Shown one piece after another: positions 1 through 7,216 of a stretch of 7,623 bases of DNA. The stretch's first letter is position 1. Each line of letters begins with the position of its first letter. Where the stretch lies: assembly GCA_030634675.1 (NCBI GenBank), contig DAOWAH010000065.1, forward strand, positions 1 through 7,623, given 5' to 3'. The notes under the pieces were generated by a model. It had not been told where the DNA came from, ran no database searches, and was given only the letters and a program-made list of their open reading frames with translations. The stretch comes from Fidelibacterota bacterium (lineage in GTDB: Bacteria > Marinisomatota > Marinisomatia > Marinisomatales > TCS56). A program made the translations under genes and the position numbers.

Positions 1-927
1 GTCGGCCATTTCCACGCTGGCACAGGAAACTCCGCCAGCCCCCAAATCTTTGAAACCAACTTTGTTTAATAGATTTTTTTCCTTTAGAATTTTAAACAAA
101 GCGTAACTTGACTTAAGCAGATGCCGTTCTAAAAAAGCGTTGGGTTCCTGTACCGCTCCTTTGTTCTGCTCCTTCTTTTCTTCTTCCAATTCCAGGGAGG
201 CAAAACTGGCACCGCCAAAACCGCTATTATCGGTGGGCTTGCCCACTAAAATTATATCATGCCCGGCGGCATTTCCCGGAGCGTAAGAGTGGATAATTTC
301 ATCTTCCCGCAGGATTCCCAGAGTTACCAGCGTAACCAGACAATTGTCATTATAATCTTTTTCGTAATAAATATCTCCGCCAATATTGGGAATTCCCAGC
401 GGATTACCATAACCTGCAATTCCCGCGACCACGCCATCGTGAATCCATTTGGTTTTGTTGGTAGAGATATCGCCGAAGCGCAGAGAATTGGTGCAGGCGA
501 TCACTTCAGCGCCCATGCACAGTACGTCGCGCACGTTCCCGCCAATGCCGGTGGCAGCCCCTTCGTAGGGCACAACCTGGGAGGGATGATTGTGGGATTC
601 GTGGCTCATCACGATACAATAACGGTGCCCGACTTTGTCTGTGGCCACGGCTACAATTCCGGCATCTTCCTGGGCTCCGAGAATAACATTTGGTCCATCG
701 GTGACGAATTTTTTCAGATACTGACGACTGCTTTTATATGAGCAATGTTCTGAGCCTTCAATCGAAAACAGCACACATTCCGCCAAGGAGGGCGATCGTC
801 CCAGAAAGTCATTTTGTATCTGGAGGATTTCATCAACTGTCAGGGGTATATTATTTTGCGCCAGGGTGGCCTTGATCTGCGCAGTGGACAGGACGGAAAA
901 GTCGATTATTTCGTCCGTAAAAGACAT
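1..927 (-). CDS. purL: Phosphoribosylformylglycinamidine (FGAM) synthase, small-PurL type, C-terminus cut off by the window edge
   Basis: Catalyses the ATP- and glutamine-dependent conversion of FGAR to FGAM in cytosolic de novo purine synthesis; small PurL proteins work with separate PurQ and PurS subunits, neither of which is in the window. Translating the minus strand from the ATG at 927 gives 309 codons without a stop to position 1, so only the N-terminal part (family usually 600-750 aa) is visible. Recognisable motifs: SEHCSYKSS at residues 59-67 with the conserved His61, SHNHPS at 111-116 within the active-site region, YEGAATGIGGNVRDV at 121-135, NSLRFG at 147-152, GIAGYGN at 169-175 and DLGAGGVSCASVEMA near the edge (294-308). 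The first AIRS domain and the start of its AIRS_C partner are therefore present. The start lies 2 nt after the purA stop, with no clear Shine-Dalgarno, so translation is probably coupled to purA. The family call is secure; the small type is inferred from the N-terminal layout. Confidence 0.95.
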   Translation of the reverse strand, partial: MSFTDEIIDFSVLSTAQIKATLAQNNIPLTVDEILQIQNDFLGRSPSLAECVLFSIEGSEHCSYKSSRQYLKKFVTDGPNVILGAQEDAGIVAVATDKVGHRYCIVMSHESHNHPSQVVPYEGAATGIGGNVRDVLCMGAEVIACTNSLRFGDISTNKTKWIHDGVVAGIAGYGNPLGIPNIGGDIYYEKDYNDNCLVTLVTLGILREDEIIHSYAPGNAAGHDIILVGKPTDNSGFGGASFASLELEEEKKEQNKGAVQEPNAFLERHLLKSSYALFKILKEKNLLNKVGFKDLGAGGVSCASVEMAD

Positions 928-929
928 GA

Positions 930-2466
<1,537 letters not shown>

Positions 2467-3084
2467 TTACTTTTTCTCAACCGGTTGTCGAATCAGGGTC
2501 TTAAGCTTCTCCGGTGCAGTTCTCCGGGGGTCGCTCAAATAGATTTCGTGGTGCTTATCGCGTAACTTATAATTGTTTTCGTAAATAAAATCATGTAGTG
2601 TTTTGATTGTGGGCGCTTCAGTGGCATATGGTCCGATATGCATTATTTGAGCACAAAGACCTTCTTCAAAACGCTCGAAACGAATTTTTGGTAAAGCAAT
2701 CGGATTCTTTTTTATTTCCACTGCTTTCCGTGCGGTATCAATGTCTTTGCTGGTGATAAAATTCGGCTGTAGAATCATGGAGGTCCAATGCCAGGCGTCT
2801 TTATCGTCCATGGTGAATTCTGCCATATCGGGAGTCCACCACAGACCTTCCAGAGGCATTACGGTGAAATCGTTTTGCGGGTTTTTCTTTTTAATGGCAA
2901 ATTTTAAAGTATATGCCAATCCGTAAAGTGCTTCCAGGGCTTCCTTGTATTCCTGGGCGATGTTGGGATCGCCCACGCCATCGATCATTAGATAATTGAA
3001 TGCCGGTACATCAACCATTACCGGTGCCCCGGGTGATGGTACATACAGATGTTGGTATACCTTCTTTAGGTCGAGTTTTGTCAT
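2467..3084 (-). CDS. GyrI-like small-molecule-binding domain protein
   Basis: A 205-residue, probably cytosolic protein of the GyrI-like family (SOUL/GyrI fold, as in the ligand-binding part of BmrR/Rob-type regulators) without any DNA-binding domain. Family-typical features: PAFNYLMIDGVGDPN at 27-41, VMPLEGLWW at 75-83, LCAQIMHIGPYATE at 143-156 and the C-terminal HHEIYLSDPRRTAPEKLKT at 178-196. Members bind amphipathic or planar small molecules, and some are reported to hydrolyse cyclopropane-bearing genotoxins; the acidic residues in PLEG (Glu79) and HEIYLSD (Glu180) are candidates for such a site, but activity here is unknown. Its ATG overlaps the padR stop in TAATG, with GGAG (plus-strand 3091-3094) six bases before the ATG, so translation is coupled to padR. 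A role in sensing or clearing the PadR inducer is inference from context. Confidence 0.88.
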   Translation of the reverse strand: MTKLDLKKVYQHLYVPSPGAPVMVDVPAFNYLMIDGVGDPNIAQEYKEALEALYGLAYTLKFAIKKKNPQNDFTVMPLEGLWWTPDMAEFTMDDKDAWHWTSMILQPNFITSKDIDTARKAVEIKKNPIALPKIRFERFEEGLCAQIMHIGPYATEAPTIKTLHDFIYENNYKLRDKHHEIYLSDPRRTAPEKLKTLIRQPVEKK

Positions 3085-3638
3085 TACTCACTCCGATTGA
3101 ATTTGTTGATATATTGATTGAAAAAATCGATTTCAGCGCGGATTTGAGCTAGGGGTTTATCAAAGAGAATCATGATGGCTGGAAGGTTTGGCATACCCGT
3201 CCGGAGTTTTTCGGCGCGCGTCATTTGCAGGTTACTGTAATCGTCTTCGAGGTTAGCGATCCGCTGGCGTAGCAATCCCTGTATTTTATTAGCTGACCAA
3301 TCCACCGTATTGGAAATGGCAACACTGAAATCACCGCGGTTGCCCCTCGTCCGGGTAAGGCCGGTTTCGATCCAGCTGTTTAATTCAGCATGACCGGTGT
3401 CAGTGAGATGGAAAACCTGTTGCGCTTTACCATTAACAATATGTTGTTCGTGATCGATAAAGCGGGCACCCTCCAGTTTTTTCAGTAAGTGATAGATTGA
3501 TGAAAAACCGATTGCTGTCCAGTTGCGAATTCCCCGGTCTTTAATTTTTGCCTCCAGATCATAGCCATGGGCAGGTCCTTCCTGGAGCAGCCCCAGGATT
3601 ATATACTCTTTCTGAGATGTTTTCTGATTGATTTTCAT
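3084..3638 (-). CDS. PadR-family transcriptional regulator
   Basis: A 184-residue cytosolic DNA-binding protein. Residues about 11-90 form the PadR winged helix-turn-helix: EYIILGLLQEGPAHGYDLEAKI at 11-32 contains the diagnostic G-P-x-H-G-Y-x-L pattern, FSSIYHLLKKLE at 45-56 is the recognition helix, and the wing runs to FHLTDTGHAELNSWI at 76-90. The rest (about 115-180) is predicted helical (IQGLLRQRIANLEDDYSNL, then LAQIRAEIDFFNQYI) and matches the C-terminal dimerisation region of longer PadR proteins. It is the first gene of a two-gene unit whose stop overlaps the GyrI-like start. The ATG at 3638 directly abuts an AT-rich palindrome (3639-3658), suggesting autorepression; no Shine-Dalgarno lies in front, so the mRNA may be leaderless or nearly so. 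PadR proteins typically repress detoxification or efflux genes and are released by phenolics or drugs; the ligand here cannot be read from the sequence. Confidence 0.93.
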   Translation of the reverse strand: MKINQKTSQKEYIILGLLQEGPAHGYDLEAKIKDRGIRNWTAIGFSSIYHLLKKLEGARFIDHEQHIVNGKAQQVFHLTDTGHAELNSWIETGLTRTRGNRGDFSVAISNTVDWSANKIQGLLRQRIANLEDDYSNLQMTRAEKLRTGMPNLPAIMILFDKPLAQIRAEIDFFNQYINKFNRSE

Positions 3639-3671
3639 ATATTCTAATATAAGAATATTCCAACATTAGAA
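3639..3671. promoter_or_regulatory. Candidate PadR operator (palindromes next to the padR start)
   Basis: An inverted repeat ATATTCT-aatata-AGAATAT occupies 3639-3658, pairing at 9 of 10 positions per arm, immediately upstream of the padR ATG. One arm is reused at longer range: TTCTAAT at 3642-3648 is matched by ATTAGAA at 3665-3671, with starts 23 bp apart, about two helical turns. PadR regulators commonly bind such AT-rich dyads at their own promoters, so this is a reasonable operator. The binding assignment is inference; AT-rich sequence makes chance dyads more likely. Confidence 0.5.
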
Positions 3672-3766
3672 CAAATAAATTAGATAAACTGTTTTTGGGT
3701 AGTCACTATGACGCCGAATCGAATGTAATTTCCTGTCTGAATCAACTTTAATTAATAACGCTAATA
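3672..3766. promoter_or_regulatory. Divergent promoter region between padR and serA
   Basis: Together with the operator this 128-bp gap separates padR (minus) from serA (plus), so promoters of both units must lie here or overlap it. It is AT-rich, with TTTAATTAAT close to the serA start as a possible -10-like element, but no convincing -35/-10 pair or Shine-Dalgarno is visible. Because padR and serA share the gap, PadR could in principle also affect serA; nothing in the sequence proves that. Confidence 0.35.
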
Positions 3767-4975
3767 ATGAATACAGCCTTAAACGTACTTTTACTTGAAA
3801 ACATCAGTCCGGACGCGGAGAACCGCTTTGCTCAGCAGGGCTACCGGGTTCAATCTCTGGTGGGCAGCCTCGCTGAAGATGAACTGAAGGATAAAATACA
3901 AAAGGTCCATATCCTGGGCATTCGCTCTAAATCCACAATCACTAAATCAGTCATTGAGCAGGCCAAGAATCTACAGTCCATCGGCGCTTTTTGTATTGGT
4001 ACCAAACAAATTGATCTGCAGGCCAGTTTATTACGGGGAATTCCGGTCTTCAATGCGCCTTTCAGCAATACTCGCAGTGTGGTAGAATTAACCATGGCGG
4101 AGATCATAGCATTGAGTCGCGGAATTATAGAAAAGAACCAGAAAGCCCACCATGGTATCTGGGCCAAATCAGCCCGTGGAAACCGGGAGGTCCGGGGGAA
4201 AACCCTGGGAATTGTCGGTTATGGCAATATCGGCTCACAACTTTCAACCGTTGCCGAAGCCAACGGAATGCAGGTCTGCTACTATGATCTTGAAGAAAAA
4301 CTGGCGCTCGGTAATGCCAGAAAATGTGATAGCCTGAAAGAATTATTGACCAGCTCGGATGTTGTCTCGATCCATGTGGATGACCGTCCGGAGAACAAGA
4401 ACCTGATCGGTAAAGAAGAATTTGAACAGATGGTAGATAACAGCCTTTTTATCAATTCCAGCCGTGGGAGAATAGTTGATCTGGAAAGCCTGTCGGTATT
4501 TCTCAAATCAGGCAAGATCAAAGGCGCCGCCATCGATGTTTTTCCAAAGGAACCCAAAGATAATACTGAACCATTTAATAATGTATTGCAGGGATTGCCC
4601 AACGTTATCCTGACCCCGCATATCGGTGGCAGTACGGAAGAAGCGCAGCACAACATTGCCGCTTTTGTCCCCCAACAGCTTATTGGTTATATGAGAACCG
4701 GCAATACGTCCATGAGTGTGAATTTCCCTCAATTAAAAATGTCCGCCTTTGAAGAGGCCCACCGTTTTATCCATATCCATCGTAATGAACCAGGTGTCCT
4801 GGCAGCGATAAACAAGATTTTTGCCGCACGGCACATAAATATTGTTGGCCAGTATCTTAAAACTAATGAATCCATCGGGTATATGATAACCGATGTTAGT
4901 AAGAATTACAGTCCCAATGTGATTAATGAATTGGAGGCGATTCCCCATACTATCCGTTTTAAAGTGTTGTACTAG
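3767..4975 (+). CDS. serA: D-3-phosphoglycerate dehydrogenase with C-terminal ACT domain
   Basis: Oxidises 3-phosphoglycerate to 3-phosphohydroxypyruvate with NAD, the first step of serine synthesis, in the cytosol. The 402-residue product is close to E. coli SerA (410). Order of parts: substrate-binding domain with GIRSKSTIT at 51-59 and NTRSVVELTMAEI at 101-113; Rossmann fold with GYGNIG at 151-156 and Asp174 for the NAD ribose; catalytic Arg233 (SSRG), Glu262 (PKEP) and His285 (TPHIGGST), each exactly seven positions below E. coli Arg240, Glu269 and His292; then an ACT domain from about 329 to the end. The ACT residues that bind serine in E. coli SerA (His344, Asn346, Asn364) correspond to His338, Asn340 and Asn358, so feedback inhibition by serine is likely kept. 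The C-terminus IPHTIRFKVLY matches the natural family end, so the coding sequence is complete although a MITE-like element begins at its stop codon. No clear Shine-Dalgarno precedes the ATG. Confidence 0.96.
   Translation: MNTALNVLLLENISPDAENRFAQQGYRVQSLVGSLAEDELKDKIQKVHILGIRSKSTITKSVIEQAKNLQSIGAFCIGTKQIDLQASLLRGIPVFNAPFSNTRSVVELTMAEIIALSRGIIEKNQKAHHGIWAKSARGNREVRGKTLGIVGYGNIGSQLSTVAEANGMQVCYYDLEEKLALGNARKCDSLKELLTSSDVVSIHVDDRPENKNLIGKEEFEQMVDNSLFINSSRGRIVDLESLSVFLKSGKIKGAAIDVFPKEPKDNTEPFNNVLQGLPNVILTPHIGGSTEEAQHNIAAFVPQQLIGYMRTGNTSMSVNFPQLKMSAFEEAHRFIHIHRNEPGVLAAINKIFAARHINIVGQYLKTNESIGYMITDVSKNYSPNVINELEAIPHTIRFKVLY
4972..4975. repeat. Left copy of CTAG flanking the MITE-like element (possible target-site duplication)
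   Basis: CTAG here includes the serA stop codon TAG (4973-4975) and is repeated at 5133-5136 on the other side of the element. Four identical bases could be chance, and CTAG is itself palindromic, so it may instead be part of the terminal inverted repeats. Confidence 0.5.
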
Positions 4976-5132
4976 TGTTGTGTCAAGTGTGTAGTGTGCA
5001 AAAAGTCGCCGGAATTTTTGTCGATAACAAGGCGGATATTTTCAGTCCGCCAGCTGGCGGATTGAAATATTCAACGAAGTTTGCGGTGAAAAGAACTAGA
5101 CTTGGTTGTGCTAATACAGGGTTGAAACGACA
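4976..5132. mobile_element. MITE-like foldback element between serA and the serC-like gene
   Basis: A 157-bp non-coding stretch with paired ends: TGTTGTGTCAA at the left and the reverse complement of TTGAAACGACA (TGTCGTTTCAA) at the right match at 9 of 11 positions, or 13 of 15 when the flanking CTAG is included. Its midpoint falls on a long palindrome, and the rest of the two halves shows weak complementarity, giving the foldback architecture of a miniature inverted-repeat transposable element. CTAG lies on both sides; it fits YTAR, the target pattern described for some IS5-family elements, but the family assignment is only a guess. Deleting 4976-5136 leaves serA and the downstream gene 9 nt apart, as expected for an ancestral tight operon. 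No transposase is present. A caveat is that agtgttgt also occurs in the last serA codons (4963-4970), so the left boundary is not unique. Confidence 0.6.
5031..5072. repeat. Central long hairpin of the MITE-like element
   Basis: The core tccgccagctggcgga (5046-5061) is a perfect 16-bp palindrome. Pairing continues outward through one G-T pair to 5040-5067 (14 pairs per side with no loop as DNA), then after three mismatches to 5035-5072. A further ggcgga at 5031-5036 can pair alternatively with tccgcc at 5046-5051. In RNA this would form a strong stem, but no T-tract follows, so it is not a typical intrinsic terminator. It may still cause polar effects on the serC-like gene. Confidence 0.7.
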
Positions 5133-5136
5133 CTAG
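5133..5136. repeat. Right copy of CTAG flanking the MITE-like element
   Basis: This is the partner of the CTAG at 4972-4975. It is followed by nine bases (aacctggat) and then the ATG of the serC-like gene, which therefore has almost no leader outside the element and no recognisable Shine-Dalgarno. Confidence 0.5.
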
Positions 5137-5145
5137 AACCTGGAT

Positions 5146-6216
5146 ATGATTTTTTTCACGCCCGGCCCTTCGCAGCTTTATCCCACCGTAACCGGTCATC
5201 TTGAAACCGCTGGGCGTAGCGGTGTGCTGTCAATCTCCCATCGTAGCGACGGGTTTAAGGAAATTTATGCCACCACCGAACGCAATTTGCGGATGCTGCT
5301 GAACATTCCCGAATCGCATCGAATTCTTTTTTTATCATCGGCCACCGAAGCCATGGAGCGGATAATCCTGAATTGTGTGAACCGCTCTAGTTTTCATCTA
5401 ATTAACGGGGCTTTTTCCCAGCGCTTTTTTAGCATCGCGGAACAATTAAATAAAAAAGCTAATCGCCATACTTCTGCATTTGGCGCCGGTTTTATTGCTA
5501 ATGAAGTTACTGTACCCGTAGAGACAGAGCTAATCTGCGTAACCCACAATGAGACCAGCACTGGGGTGGCGATTCCGATGGAAGAAATCTATGCCCTGCA
5601 CCGTAAATGTCCGGATGTGCTGCTGGTCGTGGATATTGTTTCTTCCGCACCCTATGTTGAGTTGGATTATTCCCGCATCGATGCCGCCTTTTTTTCCGTT
5701 CAAAAAGGCTTTGGTCTTCCAGCCGGACTGGGTGTTTTGATTATTAACGATCGTTGTTTTGCCAAAGCGGAGCAAGTGAAAAATAGTGGTGCTTCAATCG
5801 GCAGTTATCACAGTCTACCGGAATTATCGGATAGAGCGCAGAAAAATCAGACCCCGGAAACGCCCAATGTACTTGGGATTTATTTGCTAGGGAAAGTCTG
5901 CGCCGATCTGCTGACAGAAGGGATCGATCACATTCGTGTTGAGACGGAGCGGAAAGCGGAACTGCTTTACGCTGGCCTGAATAAGATATCCGGATTGGTG
6001 CCGTTTGTCGGCGATCCGAATTACCGGTCGCACACGGTTATTGTGGTTGAGATGGATCTTGATTCCGGTGAAATTATTGCCAAATTGGCCGCCGCCGGTA
6101 TTATCGTTAGCGCTGGTTACGGCGAGTATCGTGAGCGGCAGATTAGGATCGCCAATTTCCCGGCTCATTCAGTTGCGGCAGTTAAAAAGCTGATTAACTG
6201 TCTCTATTCTAACTAA
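5146..6216 (+). CDS. serC: Class V aminotransferase, probable phosphoserine aminotransferase
   Basis: A 356-residue fold-type I PLP enzyme, predicted to transfer the amino group of glutamate to 3-phosphohydroxypyruvate, the step after SerA, in the cytosol. Visible features: TPGPSQLYPTV at 5-15 as expected at the N-terminus, SHR at 31-33, SSATEAM at 64-70 (PLP phosphate region), VTHNETSTGV at 132-141, Asp163 (VVDIVSS) for the pyridine nitrogen, Lys187 in SVQKGFGLPAGLG (184-196) as the Schiff-base lysine, TPETPN at 236-241, and RIANFPAHS at 334-342 with a probable carboxylate-binding arginine. The length fits SerC (about 360). Class V enzymes also include alanine-glyoxylate and related transaminases, and the NETSTG region is not the classic E. 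coli SerC form, so the substrate rests largely on the serA neighbour. The 170-bp gap to serA is almost entirely the MITE-like element. No Shine-Dalgarno is seen before the ATG. Confidence 0.85.
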   Translation: MIFFTPGPSQLYPTVTGHLETAGRSGVLSISHRSDGFKEIYATTERNLRMLLNIPESHRILFLSSATEAMERIILNCVNRSSFHLINGAFSQRFFSIAEQLNKKANRHTSAFGAGFIANEVTVPVETELICVTHNETSTGVAIPMEEIYALHRKCPDVLLVVDIVSSAPYVELDYSRIDAAFFSVQKGFGLPAGLGVLIINDRCFAKAEQVKNSGASIGSYHSLPELSDRAQKNQTPETPNVLGIYLLGKVCADLLTEGIDHIRVETERKAELLYAGLNKISGLVPFVGDPNYRSHTVIVVEMDLDSGEIIAKLAAAGIIVSAGYGEYRERQIRIANFPAHSVAAVKKLINCLYSN

Positions 6217-6229
6217 TCAGGCCGACGGT

Positions 6230-6349
6230 ATAGGTGTAAGGGAAATTAAAGCCAAATCCCTTTTACGGCGGCATAAATGGATCGATTCATGGTTTGCTTC
6301 CCGCTACGGATTGAACCAGTATCACGGCTGCACCCACAATTACTCTTGA
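6230..6349 (+). pseudogene. Decayed N-terminal fragment of an SPL-like radical SAM protein
   Basis: Starting 13 nt after the serC-like stop, the plus strand reads about 38 family-like codons: VREIKAKSLLRRHKWIDSW, then FASRYGLNQYHGCTHNYS and a stop at 6347-6349. From memory, SPL-family radical SAM proteins begin with an REI.AKS.L..HK.IDSWF segment and then a GC.H.C.YC cluster motif. Here the first cluster cysteine is present (codon 6329-6331), the second has become Tyr (TAC at 6341-6343, one transition from TGC), and the third is lost where a TGA interrupts. No ATG starts the frame; an ATA at 6230-6232 is where a start codon could once have been. It is too short to make a functional enzyme, so I call it a relic, perhaps of a third gene of the serine operon. 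Family recognition is by eye. Confidence 0.62.
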
Positions 6350-6382
6350 AACCTTGCGAAAGTTTAAAGCTTTCGCAAGGTT
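6350..6382. repeat. Perfect 13-bp-stem inverted repeat
   Basis: The arm aaccttgcgaaag (6350-6362) is perfectly complementary to ctttcgcaaggtt (6370-6382), with a 7-base spacer tttaaag. It starts one base after the stop of the radical SAM relic and lies between convergent genes, so it could act as a bidirectional terminator. Neither side has a T-tract, which makes a dispersed palindromic repeat at least as likely. Confidence 0.8.
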
Positions 6383-6393
6383 AATCATTTGAA

Positions 6394-6418
6394 TGTCACA
6401 ACGCGGAGCGATGTGACA
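6394..6418. repeat. Second, smaller hairpin beside the 13-bp palindrome
   Basis: tgtcaca (6394-6400) pairs with tgtgaca (6412-6418) around the 11-base spacer acgcggagcga. It sits 11 bp from the larger palindrome, so the two may form one composite intergenic repeat of about 70 bp (6350-6418). The 34 bases from here to the SDR stop show nothing recognisable. Confidence 0.55.
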
Positions 6419-6452
6419 AGGATTAAAGCGAAATTTATTGAGCCGCTGTATT

Positions 6453-7190
6453 TCATCCACATAGGACGGAGCCGCCATTGATATTGATTACCTCCCCGGT
6501 GATGTGGCGGCTTTTGTCGCCGGCGAGAAAGACAATTGCATCGGCCACATCTTCGGCGGTTGCGACGCGCTTAAGGGGAATTTCATTGATAATCCGTTCC
6601 CGGTCTGGTCCATGGATGCTGTCGTAGGCCATGTCCGTATCCACCCAGCCTGGTGCCACGGAGTTGACGCGAAAGTCGGGAGCCAGTTCCACCGCTAACG
6701 ACTTAGTCATTCCGATAATCCCGGCTTTGGTGGCAGCATAGCCGGAATACCCGGCTTCGCCGCGCTGACCGGCAGTGGATGACACCAGCACGATACTACC
6801 CTGTTCACTGTACTTGACGAATTCCCGGATCAGGTAAAAAGTCGAAACTAAGTTGCACTCGATCTGGTCGCATAGGTTTTTGCCCTCGAATGAATCAATC
6901 GGGGTCGGCAGCCACAATCCGGCGTTATGAACCAGCACCGTGGGCGGACCGATCTGATTGATGGTTTGGTTTATCAAATCGCCGGCTGTATCGCTGTTGC
7001 GCAGATCACAACTGATTGCGACGGCTTTTGAAGCTCCTGCAGCCAATACAGAGTCGACAGTTTTATTGGCTGCAGATTCATTGGTGTTGTAGTGAACGGC
7101 CACATTATATCCCAACTGGGAAAATTCAATTGAGGCCGTACGGCCAATCCCCCTAGAAGCGCCGGTGATGAGAACGGTAGTATTTTTCAT
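6453..7190 (-). CDS. Short-chain dehydrogenase/reductase, FabG-like
   Basis: A 245-residue classical SDR, an NAD(P)-dependent cytosolic oxidoreductase with a single Rossmann domain. Motifs: TGASRGIG at 9-16 (cofactor loop; Arg13 suggests NADP), CDL at 61-63 with the adenine-contacting Asp62, HNAG at 88-91, and the catalytic set Asn113, Ser138, Tyr151, Lys155, whose Ser-Tyr-Lys numbering equals that of E. coli FabG. APGWVDTDM at 179-187 and ITGEVININGG at 230-240 complete the family pattern. It resembles 3-oxoacyl-ACP reductase, but many SDRs share these features; with an MFS gene upstream and no fatty-acid genes nearby, the substrate is left open. The ATG at 7190 is supported by AGGA (plus-strand 7198-7201) seven bases upstream. 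The gene starts 26 nt after the transporter stop, so the two are probably one operon. It converges on the serine genes. Confidence 0.93.
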   Translation of the reverse strand: MKNTTVLITGASRGIGRTASIEFSQLGYNVAVHYNTNESAANKTVDSVLAAGASKAVAISCDLRNSDTAGDLINQTINQIGPPTVLVHNAGLWLPTPIDSFEGKNLCDQIECNLVSTFYLIREFVKYSEQGSIVLVSSTAGQRGEAGYSGYAATKAGIIGMTKSLAVELAPDFRVNSVAPGWVDTDMAYDSIHGPDRERIINEIPLKRVATAEDVADAIVFLAGDKSRHITGEVININGGSVLCG

Positions 7191-7216
7191 TTAATTATCC
7201 TGTGATTTACTAAAAT

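Noticed and set aside
259..741. A 160-codon open frame on the plus strand
   Set aside because: It is antisense to purL, whose motifs are unmistakable on the other strand; the plus-strand product is low-complexity shadow sequence.
6350..6382. Calling the 13-bp palindrome a definite intrinsic terminator
   Set aside because: Stem strength and convergent position fit, but neither strand has a T-tract after the stem, so it is listed as a repeat.
6394..6418. TGTCACA/TGTGACA as a CRP/FNR-type operator
   Set aside because: The half-sites are in the opposite order and spacing to TGTGA-N6-TCACA, and the place is between two convergent gene ends where a promoter is not expected.
6287..6478. A 63-codon open frame on the minus strand covering the palindromes
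   Set aside because: It overlaps the SDR 3' end and runs through both hairpins and the radical SAM relic; its residues are mostly explained by the repeats and it matches no family I recognise.
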